Notes: generated from the sequence alone by a model not told the origin. A stretch of 64,000 bases of DNA from Streptomyces sp. PT12 (GCF_003311645.1 NZ_QEST01000184.1:62001-126000), one strand, 5' to 3'. Counted from the first letter of the stretch, positions 52,825-61,238 are shown. Translations and numbers: made by a program.

Positions 52825-53832
52825 ATGGACTCCCTCTCGCTCCTCGCCCTCGGCCTCACCCTGCTCGCGCTCGTGTGCGCGGTCGCGGGCCTGCGGCTGT
52901 GGGCCACGGGGCGCGCCCAGCGCAAGGCCCTCATCGAGCGCCTCGCCGCCCCCGTGCCCGCCGCCGAAGGCGCCGACGGCTCCCCTGGACAGACCGGGCC
53001 GCCGAGGCATCCAGGGCATCCAGGGCATCCAGGGCAGCCGGGGCGCCGCCGCCGCTTCGACGCGCTCGACCGGCGGCTGCGCTCGACGAAGGCGGGGCGG
53101 CGGCTGCGGCTCAAGCTCCAGGCCACGGGCCTCGACCTGGGCGTCGGCGAGTACGCCGCCTATGTCGTGATCGCCGTCGCCGCGCTGTGGCTGATCGCGT
53201 CGGTGGTGCTCGCGCCGTTCTTCGGGCCCGTGTTCGCGGCCGTGGCCCTGTGGGGCGGCAACCTCTTCCTCGGCTGGCAGCGGGCGCGCCGCACCGAGCG
53301 TTTCATCGGCCAACTCCCCGAGCTGGCCCGGCTGATCGCCAACGGCATCGCCGCTGGGCTCGCCATGCGCACCGCGTTGTCCATGGCCGCCGAGGAGATG
53401 GACGACCCCGCGGGCGCCGAGCTCGCGGACGTCGCCAACCAGCTGGCGGTCGGCCGCTCGCTCGAGGAGGCCCTGCACGAGCTGGGCGAACGCCTGCCAT
53501 CGCGCGAGCTCAACGTCCTGGTGACCACCCTCATCCTCGCCAACCGCGCGGGCGGCACCATCGTCGCGTCGCTGCGCAACCTCACCTCCACGCTCGAGGA
53601 GCGCAAGGAGACCCGCCGCGAGGTGCGCACGATGCTCGCCGAGATCAACGCCACCGCCGTCACCGTTCCGCTGCTCGGCCTCGGCGCGCTGCTGATGATC
53701 AACGCCATGCAGCCGGGCGCGCTCGGCCGCGTCACCGGCAGCCCAGGCGGGCAGATCGCCATGATCGTGGCGCTCGCCCTGTATGTGGTCGGCTTCGTGG
53801 TGGTCCGGCGCTTCGGCCGGATCGACGTCTGA
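52825..53832 (+). CDS. tadB: Tad inner-membrane platform protein TadB
   Basis: This 335-residue T2SSF-domain protein has an N-terminal anchor SLLALGLTLLALVCAVAG. A low-complexity stretch rich in HPG follows (residues about 62-74). Two central helices, then the T2SSF domain FIGQLPELARLIANGIAAG with E-L-G-E motifs, and a C-terminal hydrophobic pair complete it. It forms the platform with TadC and couples to CpaF. Confidence 0.88.
   Translation: MDSLSLLALGLTLLALVCAVAGLRLWATGRAQRKALIERLAAPVPAAEGADGSPGQTGPPRHPGHPGHPGQPGRRRRFDALDRRLRSTKAGRRLRLKLQATGLDLGVGEYAAYVVIAVAALWLIASVVLAPFFGPVFAAVALWGGNLFLGWQRARRTERFIGQLPELARLIANGIAAGLAMRTALSMAAEEMDDPAGAELADVANQLAVGRSLEEALHELGERLPSRELNVLVTTLILANRAGGTIVASLRNLTSTLEERKETRREVRTMLAEINATAVTVPLLGLGALLMINAMQPGALGRVTGSPGGQIAMIVALALYVVGFVVVRRFGRIDV
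53008..53034. repeat. 9-bp tandem repeat in tadB
   Basis: Three perfect catccaggg units plus a degenerate fourth encode the HPG repeats of the TadB cytoplasmic segment. Confidence 0.9.
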
Positions 53833-53856
53833 CGGTGGCTGTAGGAGGCTTGGGTC

Positions 53857-54747
53857 GTGGGACTGCTTCTCGGGCTCGCCATGGGCGCGGCCGTCTTCGG
53901 CATCATCTCGGCGGTGCGCATGCTGCGTTCGGGCACGCCGCTCCCCGCCGACCTGGCGCTGGCCCTCGAGGTCGGCGCGTCGCGCGTGACGGCCACGGGC
54001 TCGGCCGTCGACCGGCTCGGCATGCGGTTCGCGCCGCTCGTGCTGCGGCTCATGGGCCGCAAGGCGGTGGACCGCAAGCGGCTGCGCATCGACCAGGCCG
54101 GGAACCCCGACGGGCTCACCCTCGACCGCTACGCCGCACGCCGCGCCGTCTACGGCATCTTCGGCGCGGTCACGACGGTGGTCTTCGTGGCGGCGGGGTG
54201 GCCGTTCTTCGCGCTGTTCTCGATCGCCTTCGGGGCGCTGGCCGCCGACGCCGTCATATGGCAGGGCATCAGGAAGCGCCGCGACGCCATCGACCGCACG
54301 CTGCCCGACTTCCTCGACGTGCTGGCCGTGGTGGTCTCCGCAGGGCTCGGCTTCCGCCAGGCCCTCGACCGCGTCTCCATCCGCTACGCGGGCCCCTGGG
54401 CCGACGAGATCCGCATCGCGCTGCGCCAGATGGACATGGGCGTCTCGCGCCGCCAGGCGTTCGACGAATTGCGCAGGCGCAACGACTCCGAGCCCGTCAA
54501 CCAGTTCGTGACCGCGCTTCAGCAGGGCGAGGAGCTGGGCGCGCCGATCGCCGAAACCCTGATCCAGATCGCCCGCGACATGCGCCGCACCGACGCCCAG
54601 AACGCCCGCCGCAGGGCCGCGCGGGCCATCCCGATGGCGACGATGGCGACGCTGTTCTTCATGGTCCCCGCCACCATGATCATCATCGTCACCGGCATGA
54701 TCCTGGGCTCGGGCACGGACTTCTCCGGCATCCTCGGCGGCGACTGA
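53857..54747 (+). CDS. tadC: Tad inner-membrane platform protein TadC
   Basis: This 296-residue protein is read from GTG 53857 with TAGGAGG 7 nt upstream. The second T2SSF platform protein: N-terminal anchor LLLGLAMGAAVFGIISAV, the domain core LPDFLDVLAVVVSAGLGFRQAL, and the C-terminal hairpin MATLFFMVPATMIIIVTGMIL. It completes the inner-membrane platform with TadB. Confidence 0.9.
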   Translation: MGLLLGLAMGAAVFGIISAVRMLRSGTPLPADLALALEVGASRVTATGSAVDRLGMRFAPLVLRLMGRKAVDRKRLRIDQAGNPDGLTLDRYAARRAVYGIFGAVTTVVFVAAGWPFFALFSIAFGALAADAVIWQGIRKRRDAIDRTLPDFLDVLAVVVSAGLGFRQALDRVSIRYAGPWADEIRIALRQMDMGVSRRQAFDELRRRNDSEPVNQFVTALQQGEELGAPIAETLIQIARDMRRTDAQNARRRAARAIPMATMATLFFMVPATMIIIVTGMILGSGTDFSGILGGD

Positions 54748-54862
54748 GACGCCAAGTCCCGTGAGGTCGGCGGGCGTTGCGCCGCCGTCGGCTTCCTGTT
54801 ACGCATTCGTCGGGGCGCCCTTCGGGCTCGCCCCTTACGCTGGACGGGAGGGGGTGCTGCCC

Positions 54863-55168
54863 ATGGGCCGCGACGGCGACATCGATGTCACCTATCAGGA
54901 CATGCGCGATGCGGGCGACGACCTGATCGAAGCCAAGGGCGAGTTGCAGCTCAAGCTCATCGAGCTGCGGACGTATGTCTCGGACCTGGTCAGGAACGGC
55001 TATGTCACGTCCGCGTCCTCAGGGGCGTTCGACGAGCAGTACCAGCTGTTCCACGACGGTGGGACGCAGGCGGTCGAGGCGCTCCAGGGGCTGGGGGACT
55101 TCCTGAAGGGCGCCGCAGACGGGTTCAGCGACCTCGACCACAAGCTGGGGCAGTCGCTGCGGGAGTAG
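54863..55168 (+). CDS. WXG100-sized helical protein
   Basis: This 101-residue protein is read from ATG 54863 with GGGAGGGGG upstream. It is all-helical, acidic, and without a signal peptide. Two long helices with a central turn (NGYVTSASSGAFDEQYQLFHDG) mimic ESAT-6/WXG100 proteins, but the Trp-x-Gly is replaced by a Ser/Gly turn. It may be a type-VII-secretion-like substrate or a structural protein of the pilus locus. No ESX ATPase gene is seen here. Confidence 0.6.
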   Translation: MGRDGDIDVTYQDMRDAGDDLIEAKGELQLKLIELRTYVSDLVRNGYVTSASSGAFDEQYQLFHDGGTQAVEALQGLGDFLKGAADGFSDLDHKLGQSLRE

Positions 55169-55197
55169 CGGGCCGGGGGGAAGAGGGAGGAGCGGTC

Positions 55198-55836
55198 ATG
55201 GCCGACAAGTGGGTCGACGCGGTCGTCGTCGAGCGGCGCGAGTTCCGCATCTCGGTGCCGGACTCCTGGTGGGAGTTCGACCTGCGCCCCGAGACCAGGG
55301 ACAACAGCATCCGCCGCATGATCGACGAACGGGTCGCCGCCCAGCCGGAGATGGGCGAGCACCGGGAGGTCATCGCGTCGTTCCTGCGCCGCCAGGCCCG
55401 CCAGGCGTGGGACTCGGGCGCCGTGTACTGCGGCTGCATGGCGCAGAGCTTCGGCGGCAGCCCGCCGATCACGGCGTCGCTCACGGTCTCCATCGTCGGC
55501 GCGCGCACGTCGTCGGGGGAGGTCCTGCCGACCGATCCGGCGTCCATCGTGGGGCAGTTGGGCGGCCGCCCCCGGGTGCGCCCCGGGGAGCCATGGCGCG
55601 AGGTCTCCACGGTCGACATCAGGGACGTGGGCCCCGCGGCCCGCACGCGCGGCATCGAGGACATCCCGGTGCCGGGCGACACGCGCCATGTGCGGGCGGT
55701 GCTGATGCAGACGTACATCCCCGTTCCGGGGGAGCGGTCGGTGGCGCTGGTGGCGGGCAGCAGCCAGGTGCTCGACCTGGCCGACTCGTTCTTCGACGTC
55801 TTCGACGCGATCACGTCGACGTTCCGGTTCATCTGA
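55198..55836 (+). CDS. Conserved actinobacterial protein of unknown function
   Basis: This 212-residue soluble protein has the N-terminus FRISVPDSWWEFDLRPETRD, then a central GCMAQSFGGSPPITASLTV strand region and the C-terminal LADSFFDVFDAITSTFRF. No enzymatic motif is seen. It lies between two WXG100-sized genes (30 bp after the first), an arrangement resembling secretion-associated trios, where it might be a chaperone. This is positional inference only. Confidence 0.6.
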   Translation: MADKWVDAVVVERREFRISVPDSWWEFDLRPETRDNSIRRMIDERVAAQPEMGEHREVIASFLRRQARQAWDSGAVYCGCMAQSFGGSPPITASLTVSIVGARTSSGEVLPTDPASIVGQLGGRPRVRPGEPWREVSTVDIRDVGPAARTRGIEDIPVPGDTRHVRAVLMQTYIPVPGERSVALVAGSSQVLDLADSFFDVFDAITSTFRFI

Positions 55837-55847
55837 GAGTCACACTC

Positions 55848-55895
55848 GTGAAGTGACGTGTGAAGTGATGTGTGAAGTAACTCGTGAAGTGAGGG
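55848..55895. repeat. 12-bp tandem repeat, four units
   Basis: Four gtgaagtgaygt-like units follow the stop of the upstream gene; the last runs into the GGGGAGG ribosome site of the next gene. Confidence 0.9.
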
Positions 55896-55907
55896 GAGGC
55901 GCACAGG

Positions 55908-56237
55908 ATGCCAGGCAGCGACGAGCGGCTCGCGATCCCGCTCGGCGAACTGTCCGAGTTCGCCCCGCGGTTGCGGAGCGTCAAGGACTTCATGAACCGC
56001 ACAGGGAACACGTTCGACCAGTACAACGACGCGTTGGGCGACAGCAGGGTGGTGGACGCGCTCGACGACTTCGTCAGCGGCTGGGAGGACGGCCGCGAGG
56101 ACATCACCCAACAGCTCACGGGCCTCGCGGACATGGCCGACACGGTGGTCACCACGGTGAACGACTACGAGAACGAGCTGACCCGCTCCCTCACCGAGGG
56201 CGGCGGGGGCGGCGGGGGCGGCGGGGGCGGCGGCTGA
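55908..56237 (+). CDS. WXG100-like protein with polyglycine tail
   Basis: This 109-residue protein is read from ATG 55908 with GGGGAGG upstream. It is helical with a central FVSGWEDGRED turn that carries Trp, similar to the WXG100 bend. The C-terminus is an uninterrupted run of about a dozen Gly encoded by ggcggg repeats. Together with the gene at 54863 it could form an ESX-like heterodimer. Polyglycine tails are common in actinobacterial WXG proteins and are repeat-variable. Not assigned to a pathway. Confidence 0.6.
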   Translation: MPGSDERLAIPLGELSEFAPRLRSVKDFMNRTGNTFDQYNDALGDSRVVDALDDFVSGWEDGREDITQQLTGLADMADTVVTTVNDYENELTRSLTEGGGGGGGGGGGG

Positions 56238-56275
56238 CTCCCGCCCGTGTCAGGGGGTTTCGCGATCGCGCGCAC

Positions 56276-56290
56276 GGGGCACGGTGCCCC
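56276..56290. terminator. Hairpin after the polyglycine-tail gene
   Basis: ggggc-acggt-gcccc, with an outer gcgc/gcgc pair (56270-56273, 56293-56296), lies 40 bp after the stop. It probably ends the upstream transcript. Confidence 0.4.
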
Positions 56291-56314
56291 TTGCGCGGAG
56301 TCGAGGGTCGCGCT

Positions 56315-56404
56315 CAGCTATCGATGGCAACACCATGCCAACGGAACGGCCAGGTCTCTCTGCCCAAGCCGCGCTCGGTATGGCACAGTCGGTGCCGATA
56401 GCTG
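56315..56404 (+). promoter_or_regulatory. Candidate structured leader upstream of the Flp pilin gene
   Basis: An outer 9-bp perfect stem cagctatcg (56315-56323) / cgatagctg (56396-56404) encloses two hairpins: tggca-acacca-tgcca (from 56325) and ggcac-agtcg-gtgcc (up to 56396), plus weaker central pairing. This multi-branched form suggests a folded RNA element, possibly a riboswitch or processing site. It does not match a class I know. It lies about 120 bp before the pilin start, in a 289-bp gap without a gene. Confidence 0.35.
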
Positions 56405-56526
56405 TACGCGTCGGCCCGCTGGGAGGGGATCGGGCATGGTGCACCCCGCCTTCGTACGCCGCGCTCCGCAGTACCGTGGCCAGGAGAGTCCGGCTGACGT
56501 CGGGTCAGCCGCAGGAGAGGGACGCC

Positions 56527-56733
56527 ATGAGCAGGCTGCTGTCGAGCTGGAGACAGACGATCAGAGGCCGCCTGAGCGGCCGTTACTCGGACCGCGGCGC
56601 GGGCTTCGTGGAGTACGCGGGCCTGCTGCTGCTGATCGCCGCTGTGGTGGTGGCCGTGCTGGCCCTCCCGTTGGAGACCACCATCGCCAATGCCATCAGG
56701 GACGCGGTCGGTCGCGTCGTGGGCGCGGAGTAG
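56527..56733 (+). CDS. flp: Flp-type pilin
   Basis: This 68-residue protein is read from ATG 56527 with CAGGAGAGG upstream. A basic leader (SWRQTIRGRLSGRYSDR) is followed by GAGFVEYAGLLLLIAAVVVAVL. This is the Flp processing region, with Glu and Tyr five and six residues after the Gly where the prepilin peptidase cuts. The short hydrophilic C-terminus fits Flp major pilins (50-80 aa). It is assembled by the CpaF/TadBC machine. Confidence 0.85.
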   Translation: MSRLLSSWRQTIRGRLSGRYSDRGAGFVEYAGLLLLIAAVVVAVLALPLETTIANAIRDAVGRVVGAE

Positions 56734-56736
56734 CGC

Positions 56737-57326
56737 ATGCCGACCGGGGGGCGGTCTTCCCGCTCTACATCTGGATGGTCAGCGCGCTTCTCGGCGTCGC
56801 CCTGACGCTGTTCGTCTTCGCCCAGGCCGCCGTCACCCGCAGCGCGGGGCAGTCGGCGGCCGACGCGGCGGCGCTTGCCGCCGCGCAGGAGTCGAGGGAC
56901 GAGCTGTTCGACGCGTTCTTCGACGCCATCGGCGAGGACGGGGAGACCGACCCCGGCGACATCCTCGACGGGGACGGCTTCGAGACGGGCTCCGCGTGCG
57001 ACGCGGCGGCCCGGCTCGCCGACAGGAACGACGCGGTCGTCCGCGACTGCGGCCCGGCGGCCGACGGCATCGGCTTCACCGTTGTCGTCGAAACGCGCGA
57101 CACCGTGGGCGAGTCGCTGATTCCCGGCACGGAGAGTCAGACGGCCAGGGCCGAGGCGACCGCCGTGATCGCGGGGGCGTGCGAGCTGCGGACCGACGAG
57201 GACGAACGCGTCGAGCTGGAGTGCGAGGACGGCCCCGGCTGGATCTTCGACCCGGGCGAAGAGGACCCGGACGAGGACGAACGCCCCGACGCCCGCGACC
57301 TGTTCGAGATCCACCTGGAAGACTGA
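56737..57326 (+). CDS. TadG-like pilus protein with an apparent frameshift near its start
   Basis: The body reads DRGAVFPLYIWMVSALLGVALTLFVF, then RSAGQSAADAAALAAAQESRD. This is the N-terminal anchor and helix typical of TadG/TadE-G proteins, ending in an Asp/Glu-rich tail of about 195 residues in all. The only ATG with a ribosome site (GCGGAG, 4 bp after the pilin stop) is at 56737, but it is in a different frame. Joining the two needs a -1 shift on a run of six G at 56746-56751. No usable start codon is visible near the body frame. This may be programmed frameshifting, a mutation or a sequencing error. Confidence 0.6.
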
Positions 57327-57402
57327 CTGACGCCAAAGACTGACCACCGAAGATCGACCATCACCCACCACCGACGCATCGAAGACAAAGGAATGGCGCC
57401 TG

Positions 57403-57870
57403 ATGGACCTCCGTGACAGCAAGTCGCGCCTCATCTTGATCGTCGCCGCCCTGGGCGCGGCGCTCGTGATCGCCGTCGCCAGTTGCAGCGGAGGGGGCGA
57501 CGGCGACGGCGACGAGGGTGCCACGGGACAGGAGTCGGGCGAGAACGCGGAGAACGGCGACGGCGAGGACAGCGGCGACGAGCCCGCCGGCGAGGGCGAG
57601 GGCGACTCGGCGTGGGCGGGCCCCGAGAGCGAGCTCGCGGGGAACGACTTCTCCATGGCGGGCGCCAGCCTGGTCGCCCAGGAGGAGGGCCGCCGGTATC
57701 TCATCCTCCGCGACACCGAGGGCCGTTGCCTGTGCACCAACTTCGGCCTTCTGATCAACTCGGGGGACACGGTGAACTGGTTCGCCCAGTTCCCCGAGCC
57801 TGAGGCCGAGACGACCGAGGTCGACTTCAACATCGGCCAGATGCCCCCCGCCACCATCCAGATCCGCTGA
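57403..57870 (+). CDS. Secreted lipoprotein
   Basis: This 155-residue protein has a signal peptide LILIVAALGAALVIAVASC ending in a lipobox with the acylated Cys (about residue 28). A long acidic Gly/Asp/Glu linker follows, then a small compact domain containing RRYLILRDTEGRCLCTNFG and VNWFAQFPEP. No enzymatic motif. It stands 10 bp before the OmpA-domain gene and is probably co-expressed. A partner on the cell surface is likely. Confidence 0.75.
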   Translation: MDLRDSKSRLILIVAALGAALVIAVASCSGGGDGDGDEGATGQESGENAENGDGEDSGDEPAGEGEGDSAWAGPESELAGNDFSMAGASLVAQEEGRRYLILRDTEGRCLCTNFGLLINSGDTVNWFAQFPEPEAETTEVDFNIGQMPPATIQIR

Positions 57871-57880
57871 GAGGACCGCG

Positions 57881-58651
57881 ATGAGGTACCTGCCGCACCA
57901 CCCCGGCCGGTCGGCGCTGGCCGTGATGACGGGGGCCGCCCTCGTGGTCCTCGGCGCGCCCGCGATCGCCGCCGCCCAGGACGAGCCGAGCCCTCCGGCC
58001 GAGCAGCCTCCCGAGTACGTTCCCCCCGCGCCCCCTGAGATCGACCCCGAGGCGGCGGGCCTGATGCTGGGCGACGGGGCGACGCTGGCCGAGCCGCGCG
58101 TGGTCGAGATCTCCTTCGTCTGGGTGGACATGGGCACGGGCGAGACCGGTGGCGGCAGCCAGCCGCCCGAGGAGCCGGGGACGGGCGGCGCCACCGGGGG
58201 CGACACGGGCGACGACACCGGTGGCGACGACGGAGGCCAGGAGCCCAACGGCGGCGGTGGCGGCGAGCAGCGCGAGGAAGTGACCGGCGACACGCACAAG
58301 TTCACGTTGCAGACCGACGTCATCTTCGGCGAGGGCAGCGACGAGATCACCGACGAGTCGCGCGAGGCGCTGATGGGCGTCGCCGCGGCCATCGACGAGT
58401 ACCAGCCCGCCCAGGTCAACATCTTCGGTTTCACCGACAACCAGGGCTCCTACGAGAGCGGAGTGACCCTGTCCGACGCCCGGGCCAGGAACACCCACCA
58501 GGTGCTTCTCGACCTGATCGAGGACCCGGTCGGCATACAGTTCAACGTCCGCGGCTACAGCGAGGACTACCCGCTCTTCGACAACAGCACGGAGGAGGGC
58601 AGGGAGGGCAACCGCCGCGTGGAGATCTCCTGGCCCACCACCGACGAGTGA
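57881..58651 (+). CDS. OmpA-like peptidoglycan-binding protein
   Basis: This 256-residue protein has the signal peptide SALAVMTGAALVVLGAPAIAAAQ. A Pro-rich and Gly/Asp-rich middle follows, then a C-terminal OmpA domain (about 145-256): TDVIFGEGSDEITDESREAL, NIFGFTDNQGS, SDARARNTHQVLLD and NRRVEISW. The Asp and Arg that hold diaminopimelate are present (FTDNQG, SDARA). It probably binds cell wall. It closes the rightward run of the pilus locus and faces the kinase gene. Confidence 0.85.
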   Translation: MRYLPHHPGRSALAVMTGAALVVLGAPAIAAAQDEPSPPAEQPPEYVPPAPPEIDPEAAGLMLGDGATLAEPRVVEISFVWVDMGTGETGGGSQPPEEPGTGGATGGDTGDDTGGDDGGQEPNGGGGGEQREEVTGDTHKFTLQTDVIFGEGSDEITDESREALMGVAAAIDEYQPAQVNIFGFTDNQGSYESGVTLSDARARNTHQVLLDLIEDPVGIQFNVRGYSEDYPLFDNSTEEGREGNRRVEISWPTTDE

Positions 58652-58657
58652 CCGCGC

Positions 58658-60448
58658 TCAGACGTTCGGCTTCCACTGGGTGGCCGTGGTGATGTAGGTG
58701 CGCAGGTCGCGGTTGTTGGGGTTGACCTCGACCCTGTCGATCCACAGCAGCACCACGGTCCCCTCCGGGGTCTCCATGCAGATACCGGTGTCCTCCCGCA
58801 GGGTGTGGTCGCGCAGGATGTCGTCGGGCGGGACGGGATTCGGCAGGGGTGAGCTGTGCGCGGCGCCGACGCACTCCTCGGCGGTGGGCTCGGGGTTGTC
58901 GACGGACCCCACGAAAAGCTCGGGGGTGAACGAGATCCCGTCCTCGACCACGCTGTCGTCGTCGCAGAACATGTACTCGATGTCGGGTTCGGCCCCTCGG
59001 TGGTCGAAGCTGCCGTTGGGCACGCCGGTCTGAGCCGTCAGCTCCTCCAGGTCGACCAGTGTCATGTTGGCCCCGAGGCACTGCCCGCCGCTCACGTTAC
59101 GCTCCTCGTGGAACAGCGGTGCGCGGATGTCCAGTTGGACGTTCTCCTGGGCCACGTAGTACGGCGCGTCCGGGTCGGTGTCCGGGGGACGGGTGTCCTG
59201 GCCGCCCTCGTTGTCGCCTCCTGAGGACTGCTCGTCCGCCGCTGTCTCCTCCGCCTCGTCCCCCTGCCCGCTCCCGCCCGACGCGGGGCCCGACCCGGTG
59301 TCCGTTCCTGCGTCCGTGCCGCTGCCCTGCGAGCCGCCCGGCTCGTCGCCGCCGCCCGCGATCCGCACCGCGAGCAGGCCCCCGACCAACGCCGCCACCA
59401 CCGCCGTCGCCACCACCAGCATCGCCGTCCTGCGCCGTGGCGGCGCCCCGCCGGAACCCGCCGCGGGCGCGGTGGGCGCGGTGGGCGGGGACGTGGGCGG
59501 CGGTGGAAGGGGAGAGGGCGGGGTGGCCGGGGACGGCGGGCGAGCGTGGAGGCGCTGGGTGACCTCGGCGGCCAGCGGCGCGGGCAGCCAGCTATCGCGG
59601 CGCTGCAACGTCTGCCCCGGCGCGAGCGCGCGGCACGCGTCGATCACCTGCGCCGGGGTCGGCCGCGCCGCCGGTTCCTTGGCCAGGCACGCCGCGACCA
59701 GCCCCCGCAGCGCCTCGGGCAGCGCCGCCAGGTCGGGCTCCTCCTGGACGATCCGGTACATCACCCCGTGCGCCGCGCCCTCGCCGAACGGGTGGCCGCC
59801 CGTCGCCGCGTAGTGCGTGACGATGCCCAGCGCGAACACGTCCGTCGCGGGCGTCGCCGACGCGCCCGTGATCTGCTCGGGCGCCATGTACGACGGCGTG
59901 CCCACCCGGACGTCCGTGCCGGTCAGCGCCGTGACGTCGGCCGCGCGCGCGATGCCGAAGTCGATCACCTTGGGGCCCTCGGCCGCCAGCAGGACGTTCC
60001 CCGGCTTGAGGTCGCGGTGGATGATGCCCGCCGCGTGGATCGACTGCAACGCCTCGGCGACCCCGCCGACCAGCAGCAGCACCGTCTCGATCGGCAGCGG
60101 GCCATGGCCGCGCACCACGTCGGAGAGCGAGAGCCCCGGCACATAGGCGGTGGCGAGCCAGGGCGCCGCGCCCTCGGTGTTGCTGTCGAGCACCGGCACG
60201 GTGTAGACGCCCTGCACCTGGCGTGCCGCCCGCACCTCCAGCTCGAACCTCCGCCGGAACTCCGGGTCCTCGGCGAACTCGCTGCGCACCACCTTGAGCG
60301 CCACCGGCTGCCCGCCGCGCGTATAAGAGAGGTACACGCTGCCCATGCCGCCCGAGCCCAGCCGCGCCTGGAGGCGGTATCCGGCCACCTCGCGCGGATC
60401 CGTGGGACCGAGCGGAGTGAACTGCGAAGGTGTCTGGTGCGGCGTCAT
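58658..60448 (-). CDS. PknB-type Ser/Thr protein kinase, membrane-anchored
   Basis: This 596-residue protein has its kinase domain at 22-275: glycine loop LGSGGMGSVYLSYT, catalytic Lys in VALKVV, HRDLKPGNVLL, DFGIARA, GTPSYMAPEQ. A Pro/Ala-rich linker leads to one membrane helix (AMLVVATAVVAALVGGLLAV, about 340-360). The external part has an acidic linker and a C-terminal domain of about 190 residues with several Cys (GGQCLGA, FCDDD, EECVGA, GICME). It has no PASTA repeats. Convergent with the OmpA gene over 6 bp; a pilus or wall signalling role is positional inference. Confidence 0.92.
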   Translation of the reverse strand: MTPHQTPSQFTPLGPTDPREVAGYRLQARLGSGGMGSVYLSYTRGGQPVALKVVRSEFAEDPEFRRRFELEVRAARQVQGVYTVPVLDSNTEGAAPWLATAYVPGLSLSDVVRGHGPLPIETVLLLVGGVAEALQSIHAAGIIHRDLKPGNVLLAAEGPKVIDFGIARAADVTALTGTDVRVGTPSYMAPEQITGASATPATDVFALGIVTHYAATGGHPFGEGAAHGVMYRIVQEEPDLAALPEALRGLVAACLAKEPAARPTPAQVIDACRALAPGQTLQRRDSWLPAPLAAEVTQRLHARPPSPATPPSPLPPPPTSPPTAPTAPAAGSGGAPPRRRTAMLVVATAVVAALVGGLLAVRIAGGGDEPGGSQGSGTDAGTDTGSGPASGGSGQGDEAEETAADEQSSGGDNEGGQDTRPPDTDPDAPYYVAQENVQLDIRAPLFHEERNVSGGQCLGANMTLVDLEELTAQTGVPNGSFDHRGAEPDIEYMFCDDDSVVEDGISFTPELFVGSVDNPEPTAEECVGAAHSSPLPNPVPPDDILRDHTLREDTGICMETPEGTVVLLWIDRVEVNPNNRDLRTYITTATQWKPNV

Positions 60449-60527
60449 GCGTGCTCCCCCGGGTGCGCGGACGGCGTGAGGTGCATCGTAGGACGCCGGA
60501 CCCGAACCGGCAGAAGGAGGGGCTCAG

Positions 60528-61070
60528 ATGAACGCCACCCCCGGCGACCTCACCTACGCGCCGCACGTCGGCGCGACCGCGAGGGAGCGCCACGACCCGC
60601 TGCCCCCGCCCGGCTACCGGCTGCTGCGGGCGCGCGTCAGGGTGGGCGAGGGGCCCGACGACCTCGCCGAGGCCGGGCGGATCGTCACCACCTGGGGCAT
60701 GCACCGCGCCGCGGGGTTCAGGGTGGAGGCCGACGCGCCCCGCGCGCGCCCCGGGGTGGCGGTCGCCGCCTCCCTCGGCGCGGGGCCGCTGCGGCTCCCC
60801 GCGCCCTGCCGCGTCGTGTGGGCGGTCGACGAGCCCGACCGCGTCGGCTTCGCCTATGGCTCGCTGCCGGGGCACCCGCTCACCGGCGAGGAGGCGTTCG
60901 AGGTGGAACGCGCGGAGGACGGCGCGGTGTGGCTGAACGTCACCGCGTTCAGCAGGGGCGCCACGTGGTACACCCGGGCCGCATGGCCTCTCGTGGGGGT
61001 CGTGCAGCGCGCGATGGCCCGGTGGTACGGGCGGTCCCTGCGCCGCACCGTCCGCGCCCGACAGCGGTGA
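60528..61070 (+). CDS. DUF1990-family protein
   Basis: This is a 180-residue protein read from ATG 60528 with AGAAGGAGGGG upstream. It fits the DUF1990 pattern: LTYAPHVGATA at the N-terminus, then YRLLRARVRVGEGPDDLAEAGRIVTTWGMHRAAG, VWAVDEPDRVGFAYGSLPGHP and GEEAFEVER. The C-terminus FSRGATWYTRAAWPLVGVVQ is amphipathic. Function is not established; the family is common in actinobacteria and plants. Divergent from the kinase gene across 79 bp. Confidence 0.85.
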   Translation: MNATPGDLTYAPHVGATARERHDPLPPPGYRLLRARVRVGEGPDDLAEAGRIVTTWGMHRAAGFRVEADAPRARPGVAVAASLGAGPLRLPAPCRVVWAVDEPDRVGFAYGSLPGHPLTGEEAFEVERAEDGAVWLNVTAFSRGATWYTRAAWPLVGVVQRAMARWYGRSLRRTVRARQR

Positions 61071-61238
61071 GTGGTCGCCTCGCCCAGGGGGTCACGCGGC
61101 CAAGAACCGTGCGGTATCGTTCCCCCCATGTTGGCAGCCGCTGACATCTTTTACGCCAGCGTCGTCACTCCCACCCCGGCGACGGCTGGCGGGGCGGACC
61201 GTGAGCCACCCCCCCGCTCCGGTCCGGCCCCATTCCAC

